Source: Erythrobacter sp.
Lineage (GTDB): Bacteria > Pseudomonadota > Alphaproteobacteria > Sphingomonadales > Sphingomonadaceae
Direction of reading: 5' to 3'
DNA length: 64,000 bases
Assembly: GCA_019739335.1 (NCBI GenBank)
Contig: CP073261.1
Span: 372,001 to 436,000, forward strand
Shown here: positions 1 through 6,630 of the stretch, piece after piece
Layout: every line of letters starts with the position of its first letter
Position numbering within the stretch: the first letter of the stretch is position 1
The notes under the pieces: model-generated
Told to the model about the DNA's origin: nothing
The model's database searches: none
Seen by the model: the letters and a program-made list of their open reading frames with translations, nothing else
Position numbers and translations under genes: made by a program

Positions 1-785
1 CGGCGGCGCTGATCCCGGTTATCCTGCTGCTGGTGCCTGAGACGGCGGCTTACCAGGCCACCAAGGGCAATGTCGCAGGAGTCAATCGCACGCTCGCGGC
101 TTTCGGCAAGCCTGCCATTGGCGAATTGCCGACCATCGTTGCAGGGACGACCAAGCCCAAGGTGACGGACATCCTTTCGAACCGCCAGCTGCGCCCGGTC
201 ACGCTGTTGCTGGCTTTCGGCTACATGTTCCACACCATCACTTTCTACTACATCCTCAAGTTCGCGGTGCAGATCGTCTCCGACTATCCCCCCGGCTATC
301 CGCCCGCCGAGGCGGCAACGGTGCTGACCTATGCCAATGTCGGCGGGTTCTTCGGCTCTGCGCTCTTCGGCTTCGTGATGGCGAAGCTCGGGATCAAGTG
401 GCCGACCGCACTGATGCTGCTGATCGGTTCGGTGATGGTAGCCAGCTTCGGCATGGGCCGCGATACGCTGGATGGCTGGCAGTGGGCGACGATCCTGACC
501 GGCTTCTTCACCAATGCCGCGATCAGCGGATACTATGCCGCCTTCGCGCGCGGATTCCCCGCCTATGCCCGCGCCACCGGCACCGGATTCGTGCTGGGGA
601 TCGGGCGGTTTGGCGCTGCCGGCAGTCCGCTGATCGCGGGTGCGCTGTTCGGCTGGCTGGGGAACGACCAGTTGCTGACGGTGTCGATCATCATGGCGAT
701 GGGCTCGGTCATTTCGCTGCTGCTGTTCCTGATGCTGCCCGAACGCGATGGTGATGAAGTGATGGCGGAAAAGCCGACAGCCTGA
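1..785 (+). CDS. MFS transporter, aromatic acid:H+ symporter type, 3' part
   Basis: The C-terminal part of a major facilitator superfamily transporter of the inner membrane. The frame is already open at base 3, so the start lies left of the window. About 260 residues remain, with several hydrophobic helices of the second six-helix bundle and a basic loop after each pair. The Gly-rich helix near the end ([15 protein letters not shown]) and the LPER tail resemble the AAHS family, which takes up benzoate, protocatechuate or vanillate; the substrate cannot be read from this fragment. It ends 23 bases before frmA and may share its transcript. Vanillate demethylation releases formaldehyde, so an aromatic substrate would fit the genes that follow. 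The family call is firm; the substrate is inference. Confidence 0.85.
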   Translation, partial: AALIPVILLLVPETAAYQATKGNVAGVNRTLAAFGKPAIGELPTIVAGTTKPKVTDILSNRQLRPVTLLLAFGYMFHTITFYYILKFAVQIVSDYPPGYPPAEAATVLTYANVGGFFGSALFGFVMAKLGIKWPTALMLLIGSVMVASFGMGRDTLDGWQWATILTGFFTNAAISGYYAAFARGFPAYARATGTGFVLGIGRFGAAGSPLIAGALFGWLGNDQLLTVSIIMAMGSVISLLLFLMLPERDGDEVMAEKPTA

Positions 786-808
786 GATTCCTGTGGGAGA
801 GACCAACA

Positions 809-1921
809 ATGAAGACCCGTGCCGCCGTAGCCTTTGCCCCGAAGCAGCCCTTGGAGATTGTCGAACTTGACCTCGAAGGCCCCAAGGCAGGCGAAGTGCT
901 GGTCGAGATCATGGCCACCGGCATTTGCCACACCGATGCCTATACGCTCGACGGGTTCGACAGCGAGGGTATTTTCCCCTCGGTGCTCGGCCATGAAGGC
1001 GCAGGCATTGTGCGCGAAGTGGGCGCGGGCGTTACCAGCGTGAAGCCGGGCGATCACGTGATCCCGCTCTACACCCCCGAATGCCGTCAGTGTAAATCGT
1101 GCCTCAGCGGCAAGACCAACCTCTGCACCGCGATCCGCGCCACGCAGGGCAAGGGGCTGATGCCCGATGGCACCAGCCGGTTCAGCTACAAGGGGGAGAC
1201 GATCTTCCACTACATGGGCTGTTCGACCTTCTCGAACTTCACCGTGCTGCCTGAGATCGCGGTCGCCAAGATCCGTGAGGACGCGCCGTTCCAGTCGGCC
1301 TGCTATATCGGCTGCGGCGTGACGACCGGCGTCGGCGCTGTCACCAACACCGCCAAAGTGCAGGTGGGCGACAATGTGGTGGTGTTCGGCCTCGGCGGGA
1401 TCGGGCTCAACGTGATCCAGGGCGCGCGGCTGGCGGGCGCGGGCAAGATTATCGGAGTCGATATCAATCCTGCGCGCGAGGAATGGGGCCAGCGCTTCGG
1501 GATGACCGAGTTCCTCAATTCCAAGGGCATGAGCCGCGAGGAAGTCGTCGCCAAGGTGGTCGAAATGACTGATGGCGGCGCGGACTATACCTTCGATGCC
1601 ACCGGCAACACCGAAGTGATGCGCACCGCACTCGAAGCCTGCCACCGCGGCTGGGGCACCTCGATCATCATCGGCGTGGCCGAAGCGGGCAAGGAAATTT
1701 CCACCCGCCCGTTCCAGCTCGTCACCGGGCGCAACTGGCGCGGCACCGCATTCGGCGGCGCCAAGGGGCGGACGGACGTGCCCAAAATCGTCGACATGTA
1801 CATGACCGGCAAGATCCAGATCGATCCGATGATCACCCACGTAATGGGGCTGGAAGAGATCAACACCGCGTTCGACCTGATGCACGCGGGCGAGAGCATC
1901 CGTTCGGTGGTGGTGTTCTAG
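809..1921 (+). CDS. frmA: S-(hydroxymethyl)glutathione dehydrogenase (class III alcohol dehydrogenase)
   Basis: Oxidises S-hydroxymethylglutathione, the spontaneous adduct of formaldehyde and glutathione, to S-formylglutathione with NAD+. The 370-residue length is typical of class III zinc alcohol dehydrogenases. Catalytic zinc ligand C40 lies in GICHTDAYT, and the structural zinc site is C92, C95, C98 and C106. The Rossmann motif [12 protein letters not shown] is near residue 195. The ATG follows a GGGAGAG ribosome site. This is the first enzyme of the formaldehyde-to-CO2 pathway completed by fghA and the fds genes downstream. It is separated from the next gene by 206 bases holding a palindromic repeat, so it may be transcribed apart from the VOC genes. 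Cytoplasmic. Confidence 0.95.
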   Translation: MKTRAAVAFAPKQPLEIVELDLEGPKAGEVLVEIMATGICHTDAYTLDGFDSEGIFPSVLGHEGAGIVREVGAGVTSVKPGDHVIPLYTPECRQCKSCLSGKTNLCTAIRATQGKGLMPDGTSRFSYKGETIFHYMGCSTFSNFTVLPEIAVAKIREDAPFQSACYIGCGVTTGVGAVTNTAKVQVGDNVVVFGLGGIGLNVIQGARLAGAGKIIGVDINPAREEWGQRFGMTEFLNSKGMSREEVVAKVVEMTDGGADYTFDATGNTEVMRTALEACHRGWGTSIIIGVAEAGKEISTRPFQLVTGRNWRGTAFGGAKGRTDVPKIVDMYMTGKIQIDPMITHVMGLEEINTAFDLMHAGESIRSVVVF

Positions 1922-1940
1922 GGTAAGTCCTACCTACTTC

Positions 1941-2018
1941 GTCACCCCGGCCCCCGAGCCGGGGCCCCGCTTTGACCGCGCCTCTGCAAGCGGGACCCCG
2001 GATCAAGTCCGGGGTGAC
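1941..2018. repeat. dispersed-type palindromic intergenic element
   Basis: The outer arms GTCACCCCGG (1941-1950) and CCGGGGTGAC (2009-2018) are perfect inverted repeats. Nested GC-rich complementary segments lie between them: GAGCCGGGGCCCCGC on the left and GGGACCCCGGATCAAGTCC on the right. This form, with paired sequences reading like CCCGGACTTGATCCGGGG, is a common extragenic repeat in alphaproteobacterial genomes. It lies just after the frmA stop, where it could form a large hairpin that protects or ends the transcript. Only one copy is in this window, so dispersal is inferred. Confidence 0.7.
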
Positions 2019-2127
2019 GAATGCGGGAATAGGTTTCACAAGTCCGAAAATTTCGGCTATGTGATGAAACGAGAGAATCGCAGAGGGCGAAGCGCTGCCG
2101 CTCGCCCAGCAAGGAGAGGCCACGAAC

Positions 2128-2514
2128 ATGCTCAATCACGTTTTCCTCGGCACCAACGATGTCGATAAATCGCGGGCCTTCTACAACGCCACGATGGGCG
2201 CGATCGGAGTTGCTCCGGTCGGCGAATATCCGCATCTCACCATCTACGCCAACCAGGACGGCGCAGTGGCAGTGGGCAAGCCTGCCAACGGCGAAGCGGC
2301 CAATCCCTCCAACGGCGCGACGCTCGGCCTGAAGGCTGCCAATTACGCCGAAGTCGATGCCTGGCACGCGGCAGGCGTAGCGAATGGCGGCACCTGCGAT
2401 GGCCCTCCCGGCATTCGTCCCAACAGCCCCGGCCAGATGTACGGCGCTTACCTGCGCGATCCGGATGGCAACAAGGTCTGCGCTTTCGCTCCCAACGCGG
2501 GTGACGCAGCCTGA
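2128..2514 (+). CDS. VOC-superfamily protein 1 of 3
   Basis: A 128-residue single-domain vicinal-oxygen-chelate (glyoxalase/bleomycin-resistance fold) protein, cytoplasmic, starting at ATG after a GGAGAGG site. The two beta-alpha-beta-beta-beta halves are visible: the first opens with HVFLGTNDVDKSRAFY and the second with ATLGLKAANYAEVDAWH, ending in YLRDPDGNKVCAF. At the position where classical metal-dependent members carry the last metal-binding Glu (DPDGNxxE), this protein has Cys. The start of the second half also lacks the usual His. It is the first of three tandem paralogues between frmA and fghA. A role in handling formaldehyde or glutathione adducts is suggested only by position; the substrate is unknown. 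Confidence 0.85.
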   Translation: MLNHVFLGTNDVDKSRAFYNATMGAIGVAPVGEYPHLTIYANQDGAVAVGKPANGEAANPSNGATLGLKAANYAEVDAWHAAGVANGGTCDGPPGIRPNSPGQMYGAYLRDPDGNKVCAFAPNAGDAA

Positions 2515-2903
2515 TGCCTCTGTTCACCCACGTGCGGGTCGGCAGCACTGATCCTGTGGCCTCGCTCGCCTTCTATGACGCGACTTTCGCGGCATTGGGC
2601 GTGCCCGGCCAGCACCACGAGGGTATTCACGGCATGTACGGCACGCCGGAAACCGGCCTGTTCATGGTCGGCCCGGCGGCCGATGGCGAGCCGGCCTGCC
2701 CTGCCAATGGCGGGACCATCGGCTTTACTGCCGCCGACCCGGCTTCGGTCGACGCGTGGCACAAGGCCGGTCTGGCCAATGGTGGCACCTGCGAAGGCCC
2801 GCCCGGTCCGCGCCCCTATGGCCAGAAGCCGATGTATGGTGCCTATATGCGCGATCCTGTCGGCAACAAACTCTGCGCCTTTTTCATCGACACAAGCGCC
2901 TGA
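2514..2903 (+). CDS. VOC-superfamily protein 2 of 3
   Basis: A 129-residue VOC-fold protein whose ATG overlaps the stop of the preceding VOC gene (TGATG), which implies translational coupling. The N-terminal half begins FTHVRVGSTDPVASLAFYD. The C-terminal half ends YMRDPVGNKLCAFFID, again with Cys in place of the usual metal-binding Glu. It keeps the block NGGTCEGPPGPRPYG that corresponds to NGGTCDGPPGIRPNS in the first copy, so the two arose by duplication. Cytoplasmic. The function is unknown and presumably tied to the formaldehyde-oxidation genes on both sides. Confidence 0.82.
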   Translation: MPLFTHVRVGSTDPVASLAFYDATFAALGVPGQHHEGIHGMYGTPETGLFMVGPAADGEPACPANGGTIGFTAADPASVDAWHKAGLANGGTCEGPPGPRPYGQKPMYGAYMRDPVGNKLCAFFIDTSA

Positions 2904-2916
2904 AACGGAGGAAATT

Positions 2917-3297
2917 ATGTACAGCCACATGATGATCGGTTCCAACGATCTGGACCGTTCCAAGACCTTCTACGATGCAGTGTTCGGCGCGGTCGGTGCC
3001 AATCCCGGCGTCCTCGATCCCAAGGGTCGCCTGCTCTACATGCACAAGGGCGCGATGTTCCTGGTGACCAAGCCGATCGACGGGGAGCCCGCCTGCATCG
3101 CCAACGGCAGCACTATCGGCTTCGCCATGGACGATCCCGCACAGGCCGATGCCTGGCACGCGGCGGGCGTGGCCGCTGGCGGCAAGGCGATCGAGGATCC
3201 GCCGGGCGTGCGCGAGCTGGGCACGATGAAGCTCTACCTCGCCTACTTGCGCGATCCCGACGGGCACAAGCTGTGCGCCCTGCACATGATGCAGTGA
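2917..3297 (+). CDS. VOC-superfamily protein 3 of 3
   Basis: A 126-residue VOC-fold protein. The ATG at 2917 has a GGAGG site at 2908-2912 and gives a start (MYSHMMIGSNDLDRSKTFY) matching the other two copies, so longer upstream in-frame starts were rejected. The first half has the SHMMIGSNDLDRSKTFYDA block and the second ends YLRDPDGHKLCAL, the third instance of Cys replacing the family's metal-binding Glu. It lies 13 bases after the second copy and 7 before fghA, within one probable operon. The conserved substitution across all three suggests one shared, non-classical chemistry. The substrate is unknown. Confidence 0.83.
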   Translation: MYSHMMIGSNDLDRSKTFYDAVFGAVGANPGVLDPKGRLLYMHKGAMFLVTKPIDGEPACIANGSTIGFAMDDPAQADAWHAAGVAAGGKAIEDPPGVRELGTMKLYLAYLRDPDGHKLCALHMMQ

Positions 3298-3304
3298 GCT
3301 AGCG

Positions 3305-4144
3305 ATGACTCTCGAAACCGTCAGCACCGCACGCTGCCACGGCGGCATGCAGGGCGTCTATCGCCACCAGTCGAGCGCCACCGGCACGCCGATGACTTTT
3401 GCGGTCTATGTGCCCGAGCATGAAGCTGGAGCAAAATTGCCGGTGCTCTGGTGGCTGTCAGGGCTCACCTGCACGCATGAGAATGTGATGGTGAAATGCG
3501 AGTACAAGGCGGCCTGCAACGAGCACGGCGTGATTTTCGTCTGCCCGGACACCTCCCCACGCGGGGAAGGCGTGCCGAATGACGAGGCCTACGATTTCGG
3601 GCAGGGCGCAGGGTTCTACGTCGATGCCACGCAGGAGCCGTGGGCGGAGCATTTCCGGATGCGCAGCTATATCGAGGACGAACTGCCCGCGCTGGTGGCG
3701 GCAAATTTCCCGGTCGACATGGAGCGGCAGGGGATTTCCGGCCATTCGATGGGCGGCCACGGCGCGCTGACCGTCTCGCTGCGCAATCCCGGCCGCTTCC
3801 GCTCGACCAGCGCCTTCGCACCGATCGTCAGCCCGCTCAACTGCCCCTGGGGAGACAAGGCGCTGACCGGCTACCTGGGTGACGATCGCACGGAATGGCG
3901 CGCCTACGACAGCGTCGCGCTGATCGAGGACGGCGCGCGGATCGACGATCTGTTGATCGATCAGGGCAGCGCCGACGAGTGGCTACAACCCCAGCTCAAG
4001 ACCCACCTGCTCGAAGCGGCAATCGACAATGCCGGGATGGCCGCGACGGTCCGGATTCAGCCGGGATACGACCATTCCTATTTCTTCGTCTCCACCTTCA
4101 TCGCCGATCACGTAGCCTGGCACGCCGGAAAGCTGAAAGCATGA
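3305..4144 (+). CDS. fghA: S-formylglutathione hydrolase
   Basis: Hydrolyses S-formylglutathione to formate and glutathione, the second enzyme of glutathione-dependent formaldehyde oxidation. It has 279 residues, the normal length for this esterase-D type alpha/beta hydrolase. Nucleophile S148 sits in GHSMGGHGAL; Asp (DQGSADEWL) and His (GYDHSYFF) of the triad lie near the C-terminus. The conserved WLSGLTCTHENV block, which shapes the oxyanion hole and carries the family's Cys, is near residue 55. Its stop overlaps the fdsG start (ATGA), so formate is made and used by products of the same operon. Cytoplasmic. Confidence 0.95.
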   Translation: MTLETVSTARCHGGMQGVYRHQSSATGTPMTFAVYVPEHEAGAKLPVLWWLSGLTCTHENVMVKCEYKAACNEHGVIFVCPDTSPRGEGVPNDEAYDFGQGAGFYVDATQEPWAEHFRMRSYIEDELPALVAANFPVDMERQGISGHSMGGHGALTVSLRNPGRFRSTSAFAPIVSPLNCPWGDKALTGYLGDDRTEWRAYDSVALIEDGARIDDLLIDQGSADEWLQPQLKTHLLEAAIDNAGMAATVRIQPGYDHSYFFVSTFIADHVAWHAGKLKA

Positions 4145-4569
4145 GCGACAAGTCCACCCGCATCGGCGAGATCGTCGCCCTGCACCACCATCGCGAAGGG
4201 CCGCTGCTGCCGATCCTCAACGATGTGCAGGCCGCGTTCGGCTGCGTCGATGCCGAAGCCGAAGCGCTGATTGCCAAGGGGCTCAACCTCAGTCGCGCCG
4301 ACGTGCACGGCGTGGTCAGCTTCTATCACGATTACAAGCCGCAGGCCGATGCGCGCCCGGTGGTGCAGGTGTGCCGCGCCGAAGCGTGCAAGGCGCGCGG
4401 GGTTGAAGCAATTGTGGCCGCAGCAGAAGCGGCGGCGGGGGCGCGGGTGAAGATCGAAACGGTCTATTGCCTCGGCCTGTGCAGCGCCGGCCCTGCCGCG
4501 CGCACGGGGGACGACCTGCATATCCGGCTCGATGCGCAGAGCATCGCCGAACTGGTGGAAAACGCATGA
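4141..4569 (+). CDS. fdsG: NAD-dependent formate dehydrogenase, gamma subunit
   Basis: A 142-residue NuoE-like subunit of soluble molybdenum-dependent, NAD-linked formate dehydrogenase. It carries one [2Fe-2S] cluster bound by a Cys-x4-Cys pair (VCRAEACKARG) and a Cys-x3-Cys pair (YCLGLCSAG), both present. The start is the ATG overlapping the fghA stop. An N-terminal helical part precedes the thioredoxin-like fold. It passes electrons between the FdsA iron-sulfur chain and the FdsB flavin site. It overlaps fdsB by an ATGA, in the family's usual gene order G-B-A. Cytoplasmic. Confidence 0.93.
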   Translation: MSDKSTRIGEIVALHHHREGPLLPILNDVQAAFGCVDAEAEALIAKGLNLSRADVHGVVSFYHDYKPQADARPVVQVCRAEACKARGVEAIVAAAEAAAGARVKIETVYCLGLCSAGPAARTGDDLHIRLDAQSIAELVENA

Positions 4570-6110
4570 CTTTGGTGAAAATCTCCGACGACGCGCTGGC
4601 CCGCGCAGGCGGGGCCGACCGGCTCGCCGCCGCCTTCGAAGCCAAGGGCTGCGAAGTCCACCGCGTGTCAAGCTGGGGGATGCACTGGCTCGAACCGCTG
4701 GTCGAGATCGACGGTCAGGGTTTCGGCCCTGCCACGCTCGCCGATGTCGAGGCGATCCTCGCCGGGACGAGCGACAAGGCCATCGGCACGATCACCGAAC
4801 ATCCCTTCATCGCCGGACAGGTGCGCTATACCTTCGCCCGCGCCGGCAAGACGCGCCCGCTCTCGATGGAGGACTACGCAGCCACGGGCGGCTGGGCCGG
4901 CCTCACCCGCGCGCGGCAGATCGGTTCCGAAGCCATCGTGGCGGAAGTCACGGCATCCGGCCTGCGAGGACGCGGCGGGGCCGGGTTCCCGACCGGGATC
5001 AAGTGGGACACGGTGCGCAAGGCGCCGGGCGACCGTAAATACATCGTCTGCAACGCCGACGAGGGCGATTCTGGCACCTTTGCCGACCGCGCATTGATGG
5101 AAGGCGATCCCTTCGCTTTGATCGAGGGCATGGCGATTGCCGCCAATGCCGTCGGCGCGCAGCAGGGTTACATCTATTTGCGCAGCGAATATCCCGACGC
5201 GATCCGCAAGCTGAATGCGGCGCTGGACCTGTGCGCCGACATTATCGCTCCCTTCAAATGCGAAGTGCGCGTCGGTGCAGGTGCCTACGTCTGCGGTGAG
5301 GAAACGTCCTTGCTCAACAGCTTGGAAGGCAAGCGCGGTGAGGTCAGAGCCAAGCCGCCGTTGCCCGCGCTCGAGGGCTTTCTTGGCAGTCCGACAGTGG
5401 TCAACAACGTCCTCAGCCTCGCCGCCGTGCCGCACATCCTCACCGAAGGCGGGTCGAGCGCGTACCAGAACATCGGCTTCGGCCGTTCGCGTGGGACAAT
5501 GCCGATCCAGCTGGCGGGCAATATCAGGCACGGCGGGCTGTACGAGATCGGCTTCGGCGTGACGTTGGGGCAACTGGTCAATGACATCGGCGGCGGCACC
5601 GCATCGGGTCGCCCGGTTAAGGCGGTGCAGGTCGGCGGGCCGCTCGGCGCCTATCTCCACCCCGACCAGTTCGACATCGTTTTCGATTACGAAACCTACA
5701 CCGCTGCCGATGCGCTTATCGGCCACGGCGGGATCACGGTTTTCGACGACACCGCCGACATGGGTGCGATGGCGCGCTTCGCGATGGAATTCTGCGCGGC
5801 GGAAAGCTGCGGCAAGTGCACCCCCTGCCGGATCGGCGCGGTGCGCGGGGTGGAAATCATCGACCGCATCCGTGCCGGTGGCAGACAGCGCGACGGAGTC
5901 GAAGTCTTGCCGCAGATCCACAACGCGCCCAAGGATGCCGGACGCGAGGCGGCGCAGGAAATCGGCCTGCTGACCGACCTTTGCGAGACAATGAAATTCG
6001 GCTCGCTCTGCGCGCTGGGCGGCTTCACCCCCTATCCGGTGATGAGCGCGCTGAAGAACTGGCCGGAGGATTTTACCGGCCGGTCCAGCCTGCCCGAGGT
6101 TACGGAGTAG
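4566..6110 (+). CDS. fdsB: NAD-dependent formate dehydrogenase, beta subunit
   Basis: A 514-residue NuoF-like subunit that binds FMN, NAD+ and a [4Fe-4S] cluster, where electrons from formate reach NAD+. A roughly 110-residue N-terminal domain precedes the flavoprotein core. The FMN/NADH-binding block GLRGRGGAGFPTGIKW is near residue 135, and the 4Fe-4S ligands are in ESCGKCTPCR with a further Cys in GSLCALGG. The ATG at 4566 overlaps the fdsG stop. The stop overlaps the GTG start of mobA by one base, an unusual insertion of a cofactor gene between fdsB and fdsA. Confidence 0.93.
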   Translation: MTLVKISDDALARAGGADRLAAAFEAKGCEVHRVSSWGMHWLEPLVEIDGQGFGPATLADVEAILAGTSDKAIGTITEHPFIAGQVRYTFARAGKTRPLSMEDYAATGGWAGLTRARQIGSEAIVAEVTASGLRGRGGAGFPTGIKWDTVRKAPGDRKYIVCNADEGDSGTFADRALMEGDPFALIEGMAIAANAVGAQQGYIYLRSEYPDAIRKLNAALDLCADIIAPFKCEVRVGAGAYVCGEETSLLNSLEGKRGEVRAKPPLPALEGFLGSPTVVNNVLSLAAVPHILTEGGSSAYQNIGFGRSRGTMPIQLAGNIRHGGLYEIGFGVTLGQLVNDIGGGTASGRPVKAVQVGGPLGAYLHPDQFDIVFDYETYTAADALIGHGGITVFDDTADMGAMARFAMEFCAAESCGKCTPCRIGAVRGVEIIDRIRAGGRQRDGVEVLPQIHNAPKDAGREAAQEIGLLTDLCETMKFGSLCALGGFTPYPVMSALKNWPEDFTGRSSLPEVTE

Positions 6111-6628
6111 TGATTCTCGGCGCGGTCCTCGCAGGCGGCCAGTCCACCCGCTTCGGCAGCGACAAGGCGCTCGCCGAACTCGGCGGTCGCACGCTGATTG
6201 CCCGCGCGGTCGATGCGCTATCTGGCTTCTGCGAATATGTCATCGTCGTCGGCCGCGCCGAAGCCCCTGCTCCGACCATTCCCGACTGGCCACGCGCCGG
6301 GATGGGGCCGCTGGGCGGGATCGCCGCCGCGCTGCGGTTCGCCCAGGATAGCGATTACGCCAGCGTCCTCACATGCGGGGTCGATTCTGTCGCCTTGCCC
6401 GCTTCGCTCTTGGCGGATCTTTCACCGCCCCCTGCCTATCTTGAAACCCAGCCCGTTATCGGGCATTGGAGCAGTGACAACGCAGCCATCGTTTCGGCCA
6501 TCCTCCAGAGTGAAGGACGCCACTCGATGCTCGCATTTGCCGGGGCCGTGAACGCCCGCCCGGTATCGAGCACGGATGCGCCAGCCAATATCAATACGCC
6601 TGCCGATCTTGCAGGCCTGGAGCAATAG
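6110..6628 (+). CDS. mobA: molybdenum cofactor guanylyltransferase
   Basis: Attaches GMP from GTP to molybdopterin to form the bis-MGD cofactor used by FdsA. The 172-residue product begins VILGAVLAGGQSTRFGSDK, which carries the diagnostic nucleotidyltransferase motif LAGGxSxRxGxDK within the first 20 residues, so the GTG at 6110 is the natural start. GMGPLGGIAAAL follows in the Rossmann-like core. It overlaps the last base of the fdsB stop and ends two bases before fdsA. Lying inside the operon, it couples cofactor nucleotide addition to synthesis of the enzyme that needs it. It is somewhat short for MobA, with a compact C-terminus. Cytoplasmic. Confidence 0.88.
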   Translation: MILGAVLAGGQSTRFGSDKALAELGGRTLIARAVDALSGFCEYVIVVGRAEAPAPTIPDWPRAGMGPLGGIAAALRFAQDSDYASVLTCGVDSVALPASLLADLSPPPAYLETQPVIGHWSSDNAAIVSAILQSEGRHSMLAFAGAVNARPVSSTDAPANINTPADLAGLEQ

Positions 6629-6630
6629 CT

